From CAZWDL01 sp964632995 (GTDB taxonomy: Bacteria; Bacteroidota; Bacteroidia; Chitinophagales; Saprospiraceae), in the NCBI GenBank assembly GCA_964632995.1, contig CAZWDL010000114.1, positions 1-22,852 of the forward strand: 22,852 nucleotides of DNA. Direction: 5' to 3'. A program made the position numbers and the translations under genes. The notes under the pieces were generated by a model. It had not been told where the DNA came from. It did no database searches and saw only the letters and a list, made by a program, of their open reading frames with translations. Position 1 is the first letter of the stretch. Each line of letters begins with the position of its first letter. Below are positions 1 through 7,058 of this stretch, piece by piece.

Positions 1-461
1 AGGTGGGAACCATCATGCAAATGCTGCTGCAGGGGGGATACTACGGCGGCCGCCGCTACCTGCAGGAAGCCACCATTCGCGAATTCACTTCCCGGCACCC
101 GCGCAGTACCCGCCGCGCCCTCGGTTTCGATATGTTCCAGCTGGATAACCGCTTCCCGCCCAACTTCTCGCCGCTGGCCTCCAAACAGACCTTCGGCCAT
201 ACGGGCTTTACCGGCACCTGCGCCTGGGCCGACCCGGAAAACAACATCGTCTACGTCTTCCTCGCCAACCGCACCTTCCCCTCAATGCGCAACTACAAAC
301 TGAATAAAATGGAGGTGCGGCCGCGCATTCAGACCGCCATCTACGAGGCGATGCGGCCCGCACCGGAAGAGAAGGAGGTGCAAATTGCCTTGCCTCATCC
401 GCCGAGGACGGAACCGCTGCCGGCCAGGAAGATTGAAGGAAGAGTGGCTAGTGGGCAGTGA
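1..461 (+). CDS. C-terminal end of serine hydrolase (beta-lactamase fold; probably GH3/beta-lactamase fusion), cut by window edge
   Basis: This is the last ~150 residues of a larger protein; the reading frame is open at the left edge, so the true start lies outside. The segment reads as the end of a penicillin-binding/beta-lactamase-like serine hydrolase: an 'MQMLLQGGYYGGRRYL' helix-turn segment, then 'FGHTGFTGT' (codons near 192-215), which corresponds to the third (KTG/HTG) active-site box, then a strand with 'VFLANRTFPS'. The 'NKLNKMEVRPRIQTAIYEAM' ending is typical of the Bacteroidota proteins that carry an N-terminal glycoside hydrolase family 3 domain and a C-terminal beta-lactamase domain; that fuller identity is recalled from family knowledge and cannot be checked here. 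The active-site SxxK is off the window. The last ~30 residues (Pro/Glu-rich) are a non-conserved tail. No downstream partner is evident; a strong hairpin follows the stop. Confidence 0.8.
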   Translation, partial: VGTIMQMLLQGGYYGGRRYLQEATIREFTSRHPRSTRRALGFDMFQLDNRFPPNFSPLASKQTFGHTGFTGTCAWADPENNIVYVFLANRTFPSMRNYKLNKMEVRPRIQTAIYEAMRPAPEEKEVQIALPHPPRTEPLPARKIEGRVASGQ

Positions 462-503
462 TTGTTCAAGATTTAATGGTTTAGATACTACCGACATTCG
501 GCG

Positions 504-533
504 TCCCTGCGGCCTCTTTTGAGGCCGCAGGGA
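504..533 (+). terminator. Strong hairpin after the serine hydrolase gene
   Basis: A perfect 13-bp stem (TCCCTGCGGCCTC with GAGGCCGCAGGGA) closes a TTTT loop 42 nt after the stop codon. No T-tract follows on either strand, so it is either a non-canonical terminator, an mRNA 3'-end stabiliser or a REP-like palindrome. A second smaller hairpin lies 40 nt downstream. Confidence 0.5.
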
Positions 534-573
534 GGGCCGCAAATCAGTAGCAATTCGAATTAAAAGGTGACGA

Positions 574-590
574 GAGCCGCGGCGCGGCTC
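574..590. repeat. Second GC-rich hairpin
   Basis: GAGCCGC-GGC-GCGGCTC is a perfect 7-bp stem with a 3-nt loop, followed by a moderately T-rich stretch (AATGTTCTTT). With the 504-533 hairpin it makes a two-stem region between the serine hydrolase and the ABC permease. It may be part of the transcription end; function unproven. Confidence 0.4.
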
Positions 591-747
591 AATGTTCTTT
601 AATACAGGTTAAAGTGACAAAGTAGTGCTAAATTGTATAGAAAAGACAGTTTCGTCTTCCTCCCCGTCTCTCCATCCCCAAGTGTCTCCGTCCCCAGCCT
701 TTTCAAAATCTCTCCTGTTCTTCATCCTGCAAATCCGGTCTAAATAT

Positions 748-755
748 TACCTTTG
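748..755 (+). promoter_or_regulatory. Candidate Bacteroidota -7 element for the ABC permease
   Basis: TACCTTTG matches the TAnnTTTG -7 consensus of the Bacteroidota housekeeping sigma factor exactly and ends 24 nt before the ATG at 780, which would give a very short leader. No convincing TTG/TTTG -33 element is seen at the expected distance. The match also argues for ATG 780 over the in-frame TTG at 753, which lies inside the element. Confidence 0.4.
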
Positions 756-779
756 TCCCTTACGATCAATTCCTTGTCC

Positions 780-2003
780 ATGAATCTACCGCTTCGAATA
801 GCGCGGCGCTACCTGTTTGCCAAGAAATCGACCAATGCCATCAACCTGATCACCGGCATTGCGGTCTTTGGCATATGCTTGGGTACTGCCGCTCTGGTGC
901 TCATCCTGTCGGTGTTCAATGGCTTCGAGGACCTGATCACCAGCATGTACAGCAATTTCGATCCCGATGTGAAAATCACGCCGATGCAGGGCAAGACTTT
1001 TGAAGTTGACTCCGCGACCCTGCAGCAGCTGCGTGCCGTAGATGGCGTAGCGATTGTTTCCGAAACGCTGGAAGAGGTCGCTTTCTTTGAATATAAGGAC
1101 AATCAGGATTTCGGCACCTTGAAGGGGGTCGATGAGAACTGGGTACTCGTCACCCGGATGGATTCTACCGTGCGGGAAGGACAGTTTGAATTGCTGCAGG
1201 GCGATCGGCAGATGGCAGTGCTGGGCCTGGGCATGCGCAACAAACTGGGCGTGAATGTCGAAGATGTATTTACCGGCATCGGCGTCTACATGCCGAAGCG
1301 GCAAGAGGTTGGTATGTTTGAACAACAATTTCGCAAGCGCACGGTATATCCGGCCGGCACTTTTGTCATCCAGCAGGAGTTCAACAACCAGTACGTGATC
1401 ACCTCGCTGGAGTTGGCCCGGCAACTGCTGGGGACGCGGGATCGCAGCAGCGCCCTGGAACTCAAGCTCTCGCCGGTCTCCGAAGCGCAGCAACGGAACA
1501 TCATCGAACAGATCCAATCGATTATGGGGCCGGAATACGAAGTGAAGAACCGCTATCAGCAAGAGGAGACCTTCCTGCGCCTTATGCAGATGGAAAAGTG
1601 GCTGAGCTACGCCATCGTCAGCCTCATGATGCTGCTCGTCGCTTTCAACATGGTGGGCGCCTTATGGATGGTGGTGCTGGAAAAAAAGAAAGATATCGCC
1701 ATTCTCAAATCGATGGGCGCACTGGATTCCAGCATCCGGAATATCTTCCTCAATGAGGGCTTCCTGCTTTGTGCGAGCGGTGTAGTGGCCGGCTTCTTAC
1801 TGGCGCTGATCACCTACTGGCTGCAGATCACCTTCGGCATCGTCCGTATCCCAGGCAATTTTGTGGTGGATGCCTACCCCGTCAGTATCCGCCTCATTGA
1901 CTTTGTCATCGTCGCCCTGACCGTCATCAGCATCGGCGTGCTGGCCAGTGTGCCGCCGGCGCTGCGTGCCAAGCGGGTATCGTCGATCATCCGGGAGGAG
2001 TAG
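780..2003 (+). CDS. ABC transporter permease, LolC/LolE (FtsX/MacB) type
   Basis: A 407-residue inner-membrane permease with the standard four-helix layout: one N-terminal helix (~22-46, just after the basic 'RIARRYLFAKKS' segment), a large extracytoplasmic domain of about 220 residues, and three C-terminal helices (~274-298, 322-345, 372-395). The 'LEKKKDIAILKSMGA' segment after helix 2 is the coupling-helix region of the FtsX/MacB permease domain, and 'SVPPALRAKRV' at the end is also typical. In proteobacterial LolCDE such permeases extract lipoproteins for delivery to the outer membrane; Bacteroidota homologues are usually annotated the same way. No ATPase (LolD) gene is adjacent, so the partner must be elsewhere. 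Start chosen at ATG 780; an in-frame TTG nine codons upstream is less likely because a -7-like element overlaps it. Exact substrate is inferred only. Confidence 0.85.
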   Translation: MNLPLRIARRYLFAKKSTNAINLITGIAVFGICLGTAALVLILSVFNGFEDLITSMYSNFDPDVKITPMQGKTFEVDSATLQQLRAVDGVAIVSETLEEVAFFEYKDNQDFGTLKGVDENWVLVTRMDSTVREGQFELLQGDRQMAVLGLGMRNKLGVNVEDVFTGIGVYMPKRQEVGMFEQQFRKRTVYPAGTFVIQQEFNNQYVITSLELARQLLGTRDRSSALELKLSPVSEAQQRNIIEQIQSIMGPEYEVKNRYQQEETFLRLMQMEKWLSYAIVSLMMLLVAFNMVGALWMVVLEKKKDIAILKSMGALDSSIRNIFLNEGFLLCASGVVAGFLLALITYWLQITFGIVRIPGNFVVDAYPVSIRLIDFVIVALTVISIGVLASVPPALRAKRVSSIIREE

Positions 2004-2006
2004 GGG

Positions 2007-2257
2007 TTACGAAATCTCCGAGGTTATATCGATTACCCATATCTTTGGTCTGGGCTGAGCTTCTGCGGTTCTGCTGCTGTTCCCCGCCCAAGCTTTAGTT
2101 GGTCGGGTAAATGTTCCTCTGTTCTGCGGTTCTGAACTGTTTAGTGGTTTTTTCGTCAAATTTTGACTTGCAGAACCGTAGAACAGAAGAATGATGAACT
2201 GAAGAAGTAGCCCAAAATGAACTTATGGGTAATCAGTACACCTCCGAGGTTTCGTAA
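2007..2257. repeat. Long imperfect inverted repeat element upstream of the sulfatase
   Basis: Outer arms 2007-2040 and 2225-2257 match in inverted orientation at about 28 of 34 positions (both arms end in TTACGAAA and GATTACCCAT). Inside, 2114-2134 and 2171-2191 pair at 19 of 21 positions (core TTCTGTTCTGCGGTTCTG). An extra direct copy of the 13-mer TTCTGCGGTTCTG sits at 2061-2073. The whole can fold into a long cruciform or RNA stem. It contains no credible gene and begins 3 nt after the permease stop. It looks like a non-autonomous repeat element; no clear target duplication was found. Confidence 0.65.
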
Positions 2258-2380
2258 ATGTATCCGGTTCCAGATCACCATTCGCTTTTCACAGCAAAGC
2301 AAGCTTTGGCCTGGCTGGCTAATCGCAGGATAAGCTGCGAACAGCGAACAGCTAATAACGAAAAGCAAATCCAAAACGAC

Positions 2381-4213
2381 ATGAAATTCATCATTCCGAC
2401 GATCTTCTTATTTATTTTTTCAACTTCAATACTTCCCGCCCAATCCTACCGCCCCAACGTCATCCTCATTCTCACCGATGACCAGGGTACGCTGGACCTG
2501 AACAGCTACGGCGCCGAGGACCTGTACACCCCGCACCTCGATCGCCTGGCGGCGGAAGGCATTCGCTTTACGCAGTTTTACGTGGGCGCGGCCGTCTGCT
2601 CGCCCTCACGGGCTTCCCTGCTGACGGGAAAGAACCCTCATGCCGCCGGGTTGCCGGGCAATGCCTCTTCCCAGGAAGGACAAGGCGGTATGCCGGCCGA
2701 ACAGGTCACCATTGCTGAGATGCTGCAATCGGCCGGCTACGCTACAGGCCACGTCGGCAAGTGGCACCTGGGCTACACCCCCGAAACCATGCCCAATGGG
2801 CAGGGCTTCGACTATTCCTTCGGCCACATGGGCGGCTGTATAGACAATTATTCCCATTTCTTCTACTGGAACGGACCCAACCGGCACGACCTCTGGGAAA
2901 ACGGAGAAGAGATACACGCCGACGGGCAATTCTTTCCCGACCTGATGGTGGAAAAAGGGCGGCAGTTCATCATTGACCACCGCGAAGAACCCTTTTTTCT
3001 CTACTTCGCCATCAACACCCCGCATTATCCGCTGCAACCGACGGCACGCTGGCGCAAGCATTATGAAGACCTGCCCATGCCGCGTCGCGATTACGCGGGC
3101 TTTGTTTCCACCACCGATGAGCGTATCGGCGGGCTGCTGGCTACCCTCGATGAATACGGACTGGATGAAAATACCATCGTCATCTTTCAGTCGGACCACG
3201 GCCACTCCTGCGAAACGCGCACCTTCGGAGGCGGCGGCTACGCCGGGCCTTTTCGCGGCGCTAAATTCTCGCTGTTTGAAGGAGGCATCCGCGTGCCGGC
3301 GATCGTACGCTGGCCGGCCCAGCTATCCGTTGGCGAGGTCGTAGATGAACCGGTTATGAGTATGGACTGGCTGCCCACCCTGGCTGATTTCTGCGGTGTC
3401 GAGGCGCTGCCGGAAGGCGTGGAGGGCAAAAGCCTGGGGGCAGTACTGCAGGAAGAGAGCGCTACGCCTCATAAGGCTTTCTTCTGGAAAATGGGCCGCC
3501 AGTGGGCAGTACGGCAGGGCCCCTGGAAACTCATCGGCAACCCCCGGGACCCGGCAGAAAAATTTCCGCTCGACCCGGAAAAAGACGCCTTGTTTCTGGT
3601 CAACCTGGAGCAAGACCTCAGCGAATTGGAAAACCTGACGGGGCGGTATCCGGAGAAAGTGGAAGAATTAAAAAAAATATACCTGGACTGGCCCTACGCC
3701 AGCCCGGCGGATATTCCGGTGATGTTGCCCCCGCTCGATAATAAAGCCTACGGCGCCGATGTCACCCTCAGCACGGATCCCCATCCCAAATACCGGGCCG
3801 ACGGACCTGCCACACTGGTGGACAACAAACGCGGCACCTTCAATTTTACTGACGGCCGCTGGCTGGGCTTCCTCGATGAGGAAGTGACTATCGAAATCGA
3901 TATGGGAAAAGTGATGCAAGCCGATACCGTCGCCCTGCGCTGCCTGCAGGACCTGCCCAATTACATCCTTTTTCCGGAAAAAGTGGAATTCACCTTTTCG
4001 AAGGATGGACAAACTTTCAGTTCCTGGCAGGAGGTTCGCGTACCGGAAGCGGTTAGGAAGGAAGAATACGGTATGGAAGTCTTCGCGCTTCCCGCAGATC
4101 AATCTTTCCGCTACCTGCGCGTACGCGCCGACAACGTAGGACGTACCCCCGAATGGTTCCCCCGCACCGAAGGGGATGTGTGGCTGTTTGTGGATGAGGT
4201 GGTAGTGGAGTAG
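2381..4213 (+). CDS. Secreted sulfatase (family S1, type I) with C-terminal F5/8-type carbohydrate-binding-like domain
   Basis: A 610-residue enzyme that should hydrolyse sulfate esters, probably on polysaccharides outside the cytoplasm. A signal peptide (1-20, ending 'LPAQ') is followed by 'NVILILTDDQG' (metal-binding Asp33, Asp34). 'CSPSRASLLTG' places the formylglycine precursor Cys73 in a perfect C-x-P-S-R motif, so maturation by an anaerobic or aerobic sulfatase-maturing enzyme encoded elsewhere is expected. 'GKWHLG' (Lys127, His129), 'NTPHYPLQ' and 'SDHGH' (Asp272, His275) supply the remaining conserved sites. Residues ~480-610 resemble the F5/8-type C (discoidin-like) domain seen at the end of some GH20 and sulfatase enzymes ('RWLGFLDEEVTIEIDMGK'...'FPEKVEFTFSKDG'), probably a glycan-binding module. 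Start is ATG 2381; the open frame extends upstream to 2258 but that part lies in repeat and non-signal sequence. Bracketed by related inverted repeats and followed by GH92, suggesting joint use on a sulfated mannose-containing glycan. Confidence 0.92.
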   Translation: MKFIIPTIFLFIFSTSILPAQSYRPNVILILTDDQGTLDLNSYGAEDLYTPHLDRLAAEGIRFTQFYVGAAVCSPSRASLLTGKNPHAAGLPGNASSQEGQGGMPAEQVTIAEMLQSAGYATGHVGKWHLGYTPETMPNGQGFDYSFGHMGGCIDNYSHFFYWNGPNRHDLWENGEEIHADGQFFPDLMVEKGRQFIIDHREEPFFLYFAINTPHYPLQPTARWRKHYEDLPMPRRDYAGFVSTTDERIGGLLATLDEYGLDENTIVIFQSDHGHSCETRTFGGGGYAGPFRGAKFSLFEGGIRVPAIVRWPAQLSVGEVVDEPVMSMDWLPTLADFCGVEALPEGVEGKSLGAVLQEESATPHKAFFWKMGRQWAVRQGPWKLIGNPRDPAEKFPLDPEKDALFLVNLEQDLSELENLTGRYPEKVEELKKIYLDWPYASPADIPVMLPPLDNKAYGADVTLSTDPHPKYRADGPATLVDNKRGTFNFTDGRWLGFLDEEVTIEIDMGKVMQADTVALRCLQDLPNYILFPEKVEFTFSKDGQTFSSWQEVRVPEAVRKEEYGMEVFALPADQSFRYLRVRADNVGRTPEWFPRTEGDVWLFVDEVVVE

Positions 4214-4279
4214 GGTTAACGTATCACAGAAAAAATCAATCCGTTTTTTCCCTGGCAACAACTCGGATTGACGTCTTTA

Positions 4280-4418
4280 GGGTACTTCTACAGTTCAATA
4301 TTCGTAGGTTCCTCTGTTCTTCGGTTCTGTAAGTCTTGGGAAAAATTGAAAAACAGAGTTAACAGTTTGGAGCCGCAGAACAGAAGAACAGAAGAACCGT
4401 AGAACCGTAGAAGTAACC
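4280..4418. repeat. Inverted repeat element downstream of the sulfatase, related to the 2007-2257 element
   Basis: Arms 4280-4296 and 4402-4418 pair at 15 of 17 positions; 4307-4329 and 4376-4398 pair at 21 of 23 positions. The unpaired loop is about 46 nt. The core TTCTTCGGTTCTG (4317-4329) matches the 13-mer of the upstream element at 12 of 13 positions, so the two are members of one repeat family. The right arm contains small tandem units (GAACAGAAGAACAGAAGAAC and GAACCGTAGAACCGTAGAA). Confidence 0.6.
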
Positions 4419-4586
4419 GAACATCGCTGAACCCGTCGACCTGGTTGGGATAACTTCCGAGTTTACTGTCGGTCAAGCCTCCGCCCAGGTGTGGTCGGAT
4501 AAATCTGTGACCTCGACGAACGAATAACATTGTCCCGGTTTTCTCCAATGGTCCCTCTACCCTCCATCCCTCTACCAAAAAAATAT

Positions 4587-4594
4587 TAGTTTTG
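4587..4594 (+). promoter_or_regulatory. Candidate -7 element for GH92 gene
   Basis: TAGTTTTG matches TAnnTTTG exactly and ends 22 nt before the ATG at 4617, the same spacing as for the permease and CotH genes. No convincing -33 TTG is present; instead the -33 region is the C/T-rich direct repeat TCCCTCTACC. Confidence 0.4.
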
Positions 4595-4616
4595 GCTCTC
4601 AAAAACAGACCATAAT

Positions 4617-6896
4617 ATGATCCGACGCATCTGCACCTTAACCGTGTTCTTTTCATTTTTCATCCTCGGTCTGCACAGCCAGCCCACCGATCTCGTCAGC
4701 CTGGTCAATCCCCTGATGGGGACGGATTCCGAATTCAAGCTATCCAACGGCAACACCTACCCGGCGATCGCCCGGCCCTGGGGAATGAACTTCTGGTCAC
4801 CGCAGACGGCCAAGATGGGCGACGGCTGGATGTACGCCTACGATGCTTATCAAATCAGAGGGTTTAAACAGACCCATCAGCCCAGCCCCTGGATCAACGA
4901 CTACGCTGCATTCTCGTTGTTTCCTCTCACCGGCAAACTCCAATTCCGGGGGGAGGAGCGGCAGTCCTGGTTTTCCCATAAGACGGAGGAAGTCAATCCG
5001 CACTACTACAGCGTCTACCTCGCCGATCACGATGTGACGGCGGAACTTACGCCCACCGAGCGGGCGGTCATGATGCGCTTCACCTTTCCCGAGAGCGACA
5101 GCTCCTACATCCTCCTCGATGGTTTCGATGAGGGTTCTATGGTGCGGGTCATTCCCGAGGAGCGGAAGATCATCGGCTACTGCCGTAACAACCACGGCGG
5201 CGTGCCGGATAATTTCCACAACTACTTTGTCGCGGTTTTTGACAAGGATTTCGAAATGGTGCACACCTGGGCGGAGGATGAGCTCCGGCCAAATACTTCT
5301 GAGGCTGAAGGCGAGCACGTCGGGGCTATCCTCGGCTTCAAAACGAAAAAAGGCGAGCAGGTGCAGGTGCGGGTAGCCTCTTCCTTCATCAGCCCGGAGC
5401 AGGCCGAGCTCAACCTGCAGCGGGAGTTGGGCAATAAAGACTTCGAGGCGGTTCGCGAGGAAGGGCGCCGTACCTGGAACGAAGAGCTGAACCGCATACA
5501 GGTCGAGGGAGGCAGCCTTGACGACCGCCGCACCTTCTACTCCTGCCTGTACCGGCTGTTGCTCTTTCCCCGTAAGTTCTACGAATACAACGAGGCCGGT
5601 GAAATCGTGCATTACAGCCCGTACAACGGCGAGGTGCTGCCGGGCTATATGTTTACCGACAACGGCTTCTGGGATACCTTCCGCGCCGTTTTCCCCTTCT
5701 TTACCCTGATGTATCCCGAGCTGAACAGCCAGATAATGGAAGGCCTGGTGAATACCTACAAAGAGAGCGGCTGGCTGCCGGAATGGGCCAGCCCCGGGCA
5801 CCGCAATGCTATGATTGGCTCCAATTCGGCCTCGCTCATCGCCGACGCCTATCTCAAAGGAATCCGCGGCTACGATATCGAGACCCTTTACGAAGCCATG
5901 GTGAAAAACTCGAAGGGCGTAGGCCCCGTCAGTTCCGTAGGCCGCCTGGGCGCCGAATACTACAACGAGCTGGGCTATATCCCTTATGACGTGAATATTC
6001 GCGAAAACACGGCGCGCACCCTGGAATACGCCTATGCCGACTACTGCGTCTGGCAACTGGCTGAGGCACTGGGGCGCCCGCAGGAAGAAATCGATCGCTT
6101 CCGGAAGCGTACGCAGAACTACCGCAAGGTGTTCGACCCGGAGCACAAACTGATGCGCGGCAAGAACAAAGACGGTAGCTTCCAGTCGCCCTTCAACCCC
6201 TACAAATGGGGCGACGCCTTTACGGAGGGCAACAGTTGGCACTACACCTGGAGCGTCTTTCACGATGTGGAAGGGCTTATCGGACTCATGGGAGGTGAGG
6301 AGTCCTTCTCACAAATGCTGGATTCCATTTTTGAGGTGCCCCCCATTTTTGACTACTCCTACTACGGTATCGTCATCCACGAAATCCGGGAGATGCAGAT
6401 CGTGGGCATGGGCAACTACGCGCACGGTAACCAGCCCATCCAGCACATGATCTACCTGTACAACTACGTCGGTCAACCCTGGAAATCGCAGTACTGGGCG
6501 CGCCGAATCATGGATAAGCTCTATCAACCCACGCCCGACGGCTATTGCGGCGATGAGGACAACGGGCAGACTTCGGCCTGGCACGTCTTCAGCGCCATGG
6601 GCCTGTATCCTGTCTGCCCGGGCACCGATGAGTATGTCCTCGGCTCCCCGCTGTTCAATAAGATCACCCTGCAACTGGAAAACGGCAACACCTTCGTCAT
6701 CGAAGCGCCGGATAATGATGCAAAGGCGGTGTATATTGAAACCGCGACGCTGAACGGCGAGAACTGGGAAAAGAACTTCCTGAAGCACGATGCTATACAG
6801 GCCGGCGGTACCTTCCGGCTGGAGATGAGCCCTACGCCGAACCGGGAGCGGGGGACTGGAAAGGCGGCGGCGCCGTTTTCTATGAGCCGGCAGTAG
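4617..6896 (+). CDS. GH92 family alpha-mannosidase (secreted)
   Basis: A 759-residue glycoside hydrolase family 92 enzyme. Known members are Ca2+-dependent inverting exo-alpha-mannosidases acting on N-glycans and mannans. The signal peptide is residues 1-22. The N-terminal 'NPLMGTD', 'GNTYPAIARPWGMNFWSPQT' and 'IRGFKQTHQPSPWI' blocks are signatures of the family. 'TEGNSWHYTW' holds Glu537, the presumed catalytic acid, and 'CGDEDNGQTSAWHVFSAMGLYP' holds Asp646 and Asp648, the presumed base region; the 109/111-residue spacing equals what I recall for Bt3990 (Glu533, Asp642, Asp644), so the active site appears intact. Length is normal for the family. It is preceded by a secreted sulfatase with its own upstream gap and candidate promoter, so the two may be co-regulated but are probably separately transcribed. 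No SusC/SusD pair is in the window. Confidence 0.94.
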   Translation: MIRRICTLTVFFSFFILGLHSQPTDLVSLVNPLMGTDSEFKLSNGNTYPAIARPWGMNFWSPQTAKMGDGWMYAYDAYQIRGFKQTHQPSPWINDYAAFSLFPLTGKLQFRGEERQSWFSHKTEEVNPHYYSVYLADHDVTAELTPTERAVMMRFTFPESDSSYILLDGFDEGSMVRVIPEERKIIGYCRNNHGGVPDNFHNYFVAVFDKDFEMVHTWAEDELRPNTSEAEGEHVGAILGFKTKKGEQVQVRVASSFISPEQAELNLQRELGNKDFEAVREEGRRTWNEELNRIQVEGGSLDDRRTFYSCLYRLLLFPRKFYEYNEAGEIVHYSPYNGEVLPGYMFTDNGFWDTFRAVFPFFTLMYPELNSQIMEGLVNTYKESGWLPEWASPGHRNAMIGSNSASLIADAYLKGIRGYDIETLYEAMVKNSKGVGPVSSVGRLGAEYYNELGYIPYDVNIRENTARTLEYAYADYCVWQLAEALGRPQEEIDRFRKRTQNYRKVFDPEHKLMRGKNKDGSFQSPFNPYKWGDAFTEGNSWHYTWSVFHDVEGLIGLMGGEESFSQMLDSIFEVPPIFDYSYYGIVIHEIREMQIVGMGNYAHGNQPIQHMIYLYNYVGQPWKSQYWARRIMDKLYQPTPDGYCGDEDNGQTSAWHVFSAMGLYPVCPGTDEYVLGSPLFNKITLQLENGNTFVIEAPDNDAKAVYIETATLNGENWEKNFLKHDAIQAGGTFRLEMSPTPNRERGTGKAAAPFSMSRQ

Positions 6897-6904
6897 GCGA
6901 TAGG

Positions 6905-6934
6905 CCCCGCCCACCCTTCGGGCGGTCGGGTAAA
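6905..6934. repeat. Copy of the CCGCCCA...GGTCGGGTAAA motif
   Basis: This 30-nt stretch right after GH92 aligns without gaps to 2082-2111 upstream of the sulfatase: the first nine bases and the last eleven are identical (CCCCGCCCA and GGTCGGGTAAA). A shorter-spaced variant is at about 4481-4503. The copies can form a small CCCG/CGGG stem. Confidence 0.5.
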
Positions 6935-6959
6935 AGTAGGCAGTTCCGTGCTGCCTACT
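6935..6959 (+). terminator. Probable terminator after GH92
   Basis: AGTAGGCAG and CTGCCTACT form a perfect 9-bp stem with a 7-nt loop 39 nt after the GH92 stop, followed by a partial repeat GCCTACTG and then GATTTTCC. The T-run is weak. Confidence 0.45.
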
Positions 6960-7008
6960 GCCTACTGATTTTCCTGCCATTGGGTTTCCCACTCTAACCC
7001 GGACAAGC

Positions 7009-7016
7009 TATATTTG
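7009..7016 (+). promoter_or_regulatory. Candidate -7 element for the 7059 gene
   Basis: TATATTTG is an exact TAnnTTTG match, ending 43 nt before the ATG at 7059. The nearest TTG upstream (6980-6982) is spaced too far for an ideal -33 box. Confidence 0.4.
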
Positions 7017-7058
7017 CAGATCAACAACAAAAGCCGGGAAGCCGGTTGATCGATAATT

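Larger units (their letters stand above)
462..779. other. Intergenic region with hairpins and C/T-rich tract
   Basis: The gap of 318 nt holds the two hairpins listed separately, then an AT-rich stretch (about 591-655), then a C/T-rich tract (about 655-725) with the near-repeated units CTCTCCATCCCCA and GTCTCCGTCCCCA around 668-694, and finally the candidate promoter of the permease gene. No further coding sequence is supported here. Confidence 0.5.
4214..4616. other. Intergenic region between sulfatase and GH92
   Basis: This 403-nt gap carries the inverted repeat at 4280-4418, one copy of the CCGCCCA...GGTCGGATAAA motif (about 4481-4503), a 10-bp direct repeat TCCCTCTACC at 4552-4561 and 4567-4576, and the candidate GH92 promoter. 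No coding sequence is supported in it. Confidence 0.5.

Noticed and set aside
786..1562. Long minus-strand open frame within the ABC permease gene
   Set aside because: The plus-strand frame has clear membrane helices and family motifs; the antisense product is low-complexity and resembles nothing.
2258..2380. Upstream extension of the sulfatase frame
   Set aside because: The extension has no signal peptide character and begins at the end of the inverted repeat; ATG 2381 starts a normal signal peptide.
4376..4418. Short GAACAGAAGAAC-type tandem units as a possible CRISPR array
   Set aside because: Units are far too short and without spacers of regular length; they form the arm of an inverted repeat.
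4797..6263. 488-residue minus-strand open frame opposite GH92
   Set aside because: It is a shadow caused by GC-rich codon positions; GH92 motifs and active-site spacing on the plus strand are unambiguous.
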